Shown here piece by piece: positions 6,692 to 7,988 of a stretch of DNA of 7,988 bases. The translations under genes and the position numbers were made by a program. The DNA comes from Candidatus Berkelbacteria bacterium (GTDB taxonomy: Bacteria > Patescibacteriota > UBA1384 > CAILIB01). The notes under the pieces were generated by a model. That model searched no databases. It had not been told where the DNA came from and saw only the letters and a list, made by a program, of their open reading frames with translations. The DNA lies in contig JAGVEG010000069.1 of NCBI GenBank assembly GCA_020058355.1, positions 1 through 7,988 of the forward strand, in the 5' to 3' direction. Position 1 is the stretch's first letter; every line of letters starts with the position of its first letter.

Positions 6692-6697
6692 ACATGT

Positions 6698-7988
6698 ATG
6701 CAACTTACTTTTTCGGGGGCAAATCGTGAAGTAACGGGTTCGTGTTACCACCTTGAGACACCACATGCCAATGTAGTGCTTGATTGTGGCATGTTCCAGG
6801 GTGGCCGCTATGCGGAAGATAAGAATCACCTTGAGTTTCCCTTTGATCCAGCCGCTGTTGACTCGGTTGTGATTACTCATGCCCACTTTGATCACATCGG
6901 ACGACTGCCAAAGCTCTTTAAAGATGGTTGCGCTGCTCCTATCTATGCAACCGAGCCCACCATTGAGCTCGCGATGCTCAACTTGCGTGACGCAGTCCAC
7001 TTGATTGCCCAAGAAGCAAAAGAGCGTGACGAAACACCCCTCTACACCCCTGAAGATGTTGAGAAGCTTGCTGCATTTTGGAAGCCGATCGATTACCATC
7101 AAGAGACCGAGGTAGCAAACGGGGTCCGCGCCTACATGGCCGATGCCGGACATATCCTGGGCTCAGCTTCTGTGCGTCTTGAATCTGCTGGCCGCTCCAT
7201 TGCCTTCTCAGGCGATCTTGGCAACAGCCCAGTACCACTCCTTCATGCGAGTGAATGCCTCACTTCGGCAAATACGGTCATCGTTGAGTCCACCTACGGA
7301 AATCGTATTCACGAGCCACACACCCTGCGCTACTCAGTCCTCAAAGACGCCATTCTCGATACCATCCGCAAAGGCGGCACACTCCTGATCCCAAGCTTTG
7401 CCCTTGAGCGTACCCAGGAACTGCTCTACGAGCTCCGCACCCTCCTAACAACCCGCCAGATCCCACATCTTCCGGTCTATCTTGATAGCCCACTCGCCAT
7501 CCACGCAACCGAAGTATTTGAAGAGCACTGGGAGTTCTTCAACGAAGAAGCCCGCAAAGAAGTCCAATTGAATGGCGACCTCTTCCGTTTCCCTGGATTA
7601 AAACTCACTCTAACTGCCGACGAGTCTAAGGCAATCGCCCAAGACGCCCGCCCAAAGATCATTATCGCCGGCTCCGGCATGATGAATGGAGGAAGGATTC
7701 TGCATCACCTTGCTCACTACCTTCAGTATCCAAGTACTACCTTGTTAATTATTGGCTACCAAGTAGATGGCAGTCTTGGCCGCATGCTGCATGACGGCGC
7801 AAAGGAGGTCAAAATCTACGGCAGAATTACTCCCGTCCGTGCCGAAGTACGCTCCTGCGGCGCCTTTTCCGGCCACGCCGATTATCCACGCCTCATGAAT
7901 TGGCTTCACTGCTTTGTGGCCCGTCAGCCAGAGCGCGTGTTTGTTACCCACGGTGAACTCAACAGCGCTCTTTCGCTCTCACAATCAA
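6698..7988 (+). CDS. Beta-CASP metallo-beta-lactamase ribonuclease (bacterial CPSF73-like), 3'-truncated by the window
   Basis: A zinc-dependent RNA-processing nuclease of the group that includes eukaryotic CPSF73 and Thermus TTHA0252; it is closer to these than to RNase J. The 430 visible codons are open to the window edge. Metallo-beta-lactamase motifs are D29 (LDCG), H61-x-H63-x-D65-H66 (THAHFDH), H152 (DAGHILGSA) and D173 (SGDLG). Beta-CASP motifs are A at E197 (ESTYG), B at H393 (FSGHAD) and C at H418 (THGE). The IIAGSGMMNGGRI block (322-334) is also typical. All catalytic positions are intact, so it is probably active. From homologue length, only a few tens of residues should be missing. 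ATG 6698 is in frame; ATG 6694 is not. There is no KH domain in the visible N-terminus, unlike archaeal CPSF-KH proteins. It is transcribed separately from the nusA operon. Confidence 0.93.
   Translation, partial: MQLTFSGANREVTGSCYHLETPHANVVLDCGMFQGGRYAEDKNHLEFPFDPAAVDSVVITHAHFDHIGRLPKLFKDGCAAPIYATEPTIELAMLNLRDAVHLIAQEAKERDETPLYTPEDVEKLAAFWKPIDYHQETEVANGVRAYMADAGHILGSASVRLESAGRSIAFSGDLGNSPVPLLHASECLTSANTVIVESTYGNRIHEPHTLRYSVLKDAILDTIRKGGTLLIPSFALERTQELLYELRTLLTTRQIPHLPVYLDSPLAIHATEVFEEHWEFFNEEARKEVQLNGDLFRFPGLKLTLTADESKAIAQDARPKIIIAGSGMMNGGRILHHLAHYLQYPSTTLLIIGYQVDGSLGRMLHDGAKEVKIYGRITPVRAEVRSCGAFSGHADYPRLMNWLHCFVARQPERVFVTHGELNSALSLSQS

Noticed and set aside
6665..7153. Antisense open frame of 162 codons covering the start of the beta-CASP gene
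   Set aside because: The opposite strand encodes a complete set of conserved catalytic motifs; the antisense frame shows none and would cover the promoter of the real gene.
1..7988. Possible TGA recoding (as in Gracilibacteria or Absconditabacteria)
   Set aside because: No recognised gene has an in-frame TGA and Gly is encoded by GGN codons throughout. The lack of TGA stops among six genes is too small a sample to mean anything.

Overview
The window reads as compact bacterial chromosomal DNA. All genes are on the + strand, gaps are short, and two rho-independent terminators and two likely promoters are visible. By eye, most genes are a little over 50% G+C. No recognised gene contains an in-frame TGA, and the six visible stops are TAA (four) or TAG (two), so the code looks standard. 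Housekeeping genes sit in unusual company: nusA has neither rimP nor infB beside it, several starts lack a Shine-Dalgarno sequence, and one mRNA looks leaderless. This resembles candidate-phyla (Patescibacteria/CPR) genomes, but that assignment is an inference from gene style and not from a marker gene; other lineages with reduced gene sets are possible.

Region 1 (1-1359) is the end of a cell-envelope operon. It holds the C-terminal two thirds of an MreB-family actin homologue, overlapped by 16 nt by a WecG/TagA/CpsF glycosyltransferase that would build a surface glycopolymer. Region 2 (1360-2292) is a single calcineurin-like metallophosphoesterase gene with a GTG start. It is more A+T-rich, uses rare codons, and ends in a clean terminator; it may have been acquired separately.

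Region 3 (2291-6646) is a three-gene operon: promoter, structured leader, nusA, a ClpC-type AAA+ unfoldase, and a stand-alone HD hydrolase of the SpoT/MESH1 type, closed by a strong terminator. Gaps between these genes are 3 and 5 nt. The operon would join transcription elongation control, protein quality control through ClpP, and turnover of alarmone or a related nucleotide. This is a plausible stress or growth-rate module, though the functional link is inferred.

Region 4 (6647-7988) has its own promoter placed so that transcription should begin at the ATG of a beta-CASP metallo-beta-lactamase ribonuclease (bacterial CPSF73-like, TTHA0252 type). This gene runs off the window with all catalytic motifs already present.

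I found no clearly new multi-gene system. The points most worth a second look are the MreB nucleotide-site substitution, the nusA-clpC-HD operon with its odd leader, the solitary alarmone-type hydrolase, and the leaderless beta-CASP gene. I saw no tRNA, rRNA, CRISPR array, insertion sequence or attachment site.
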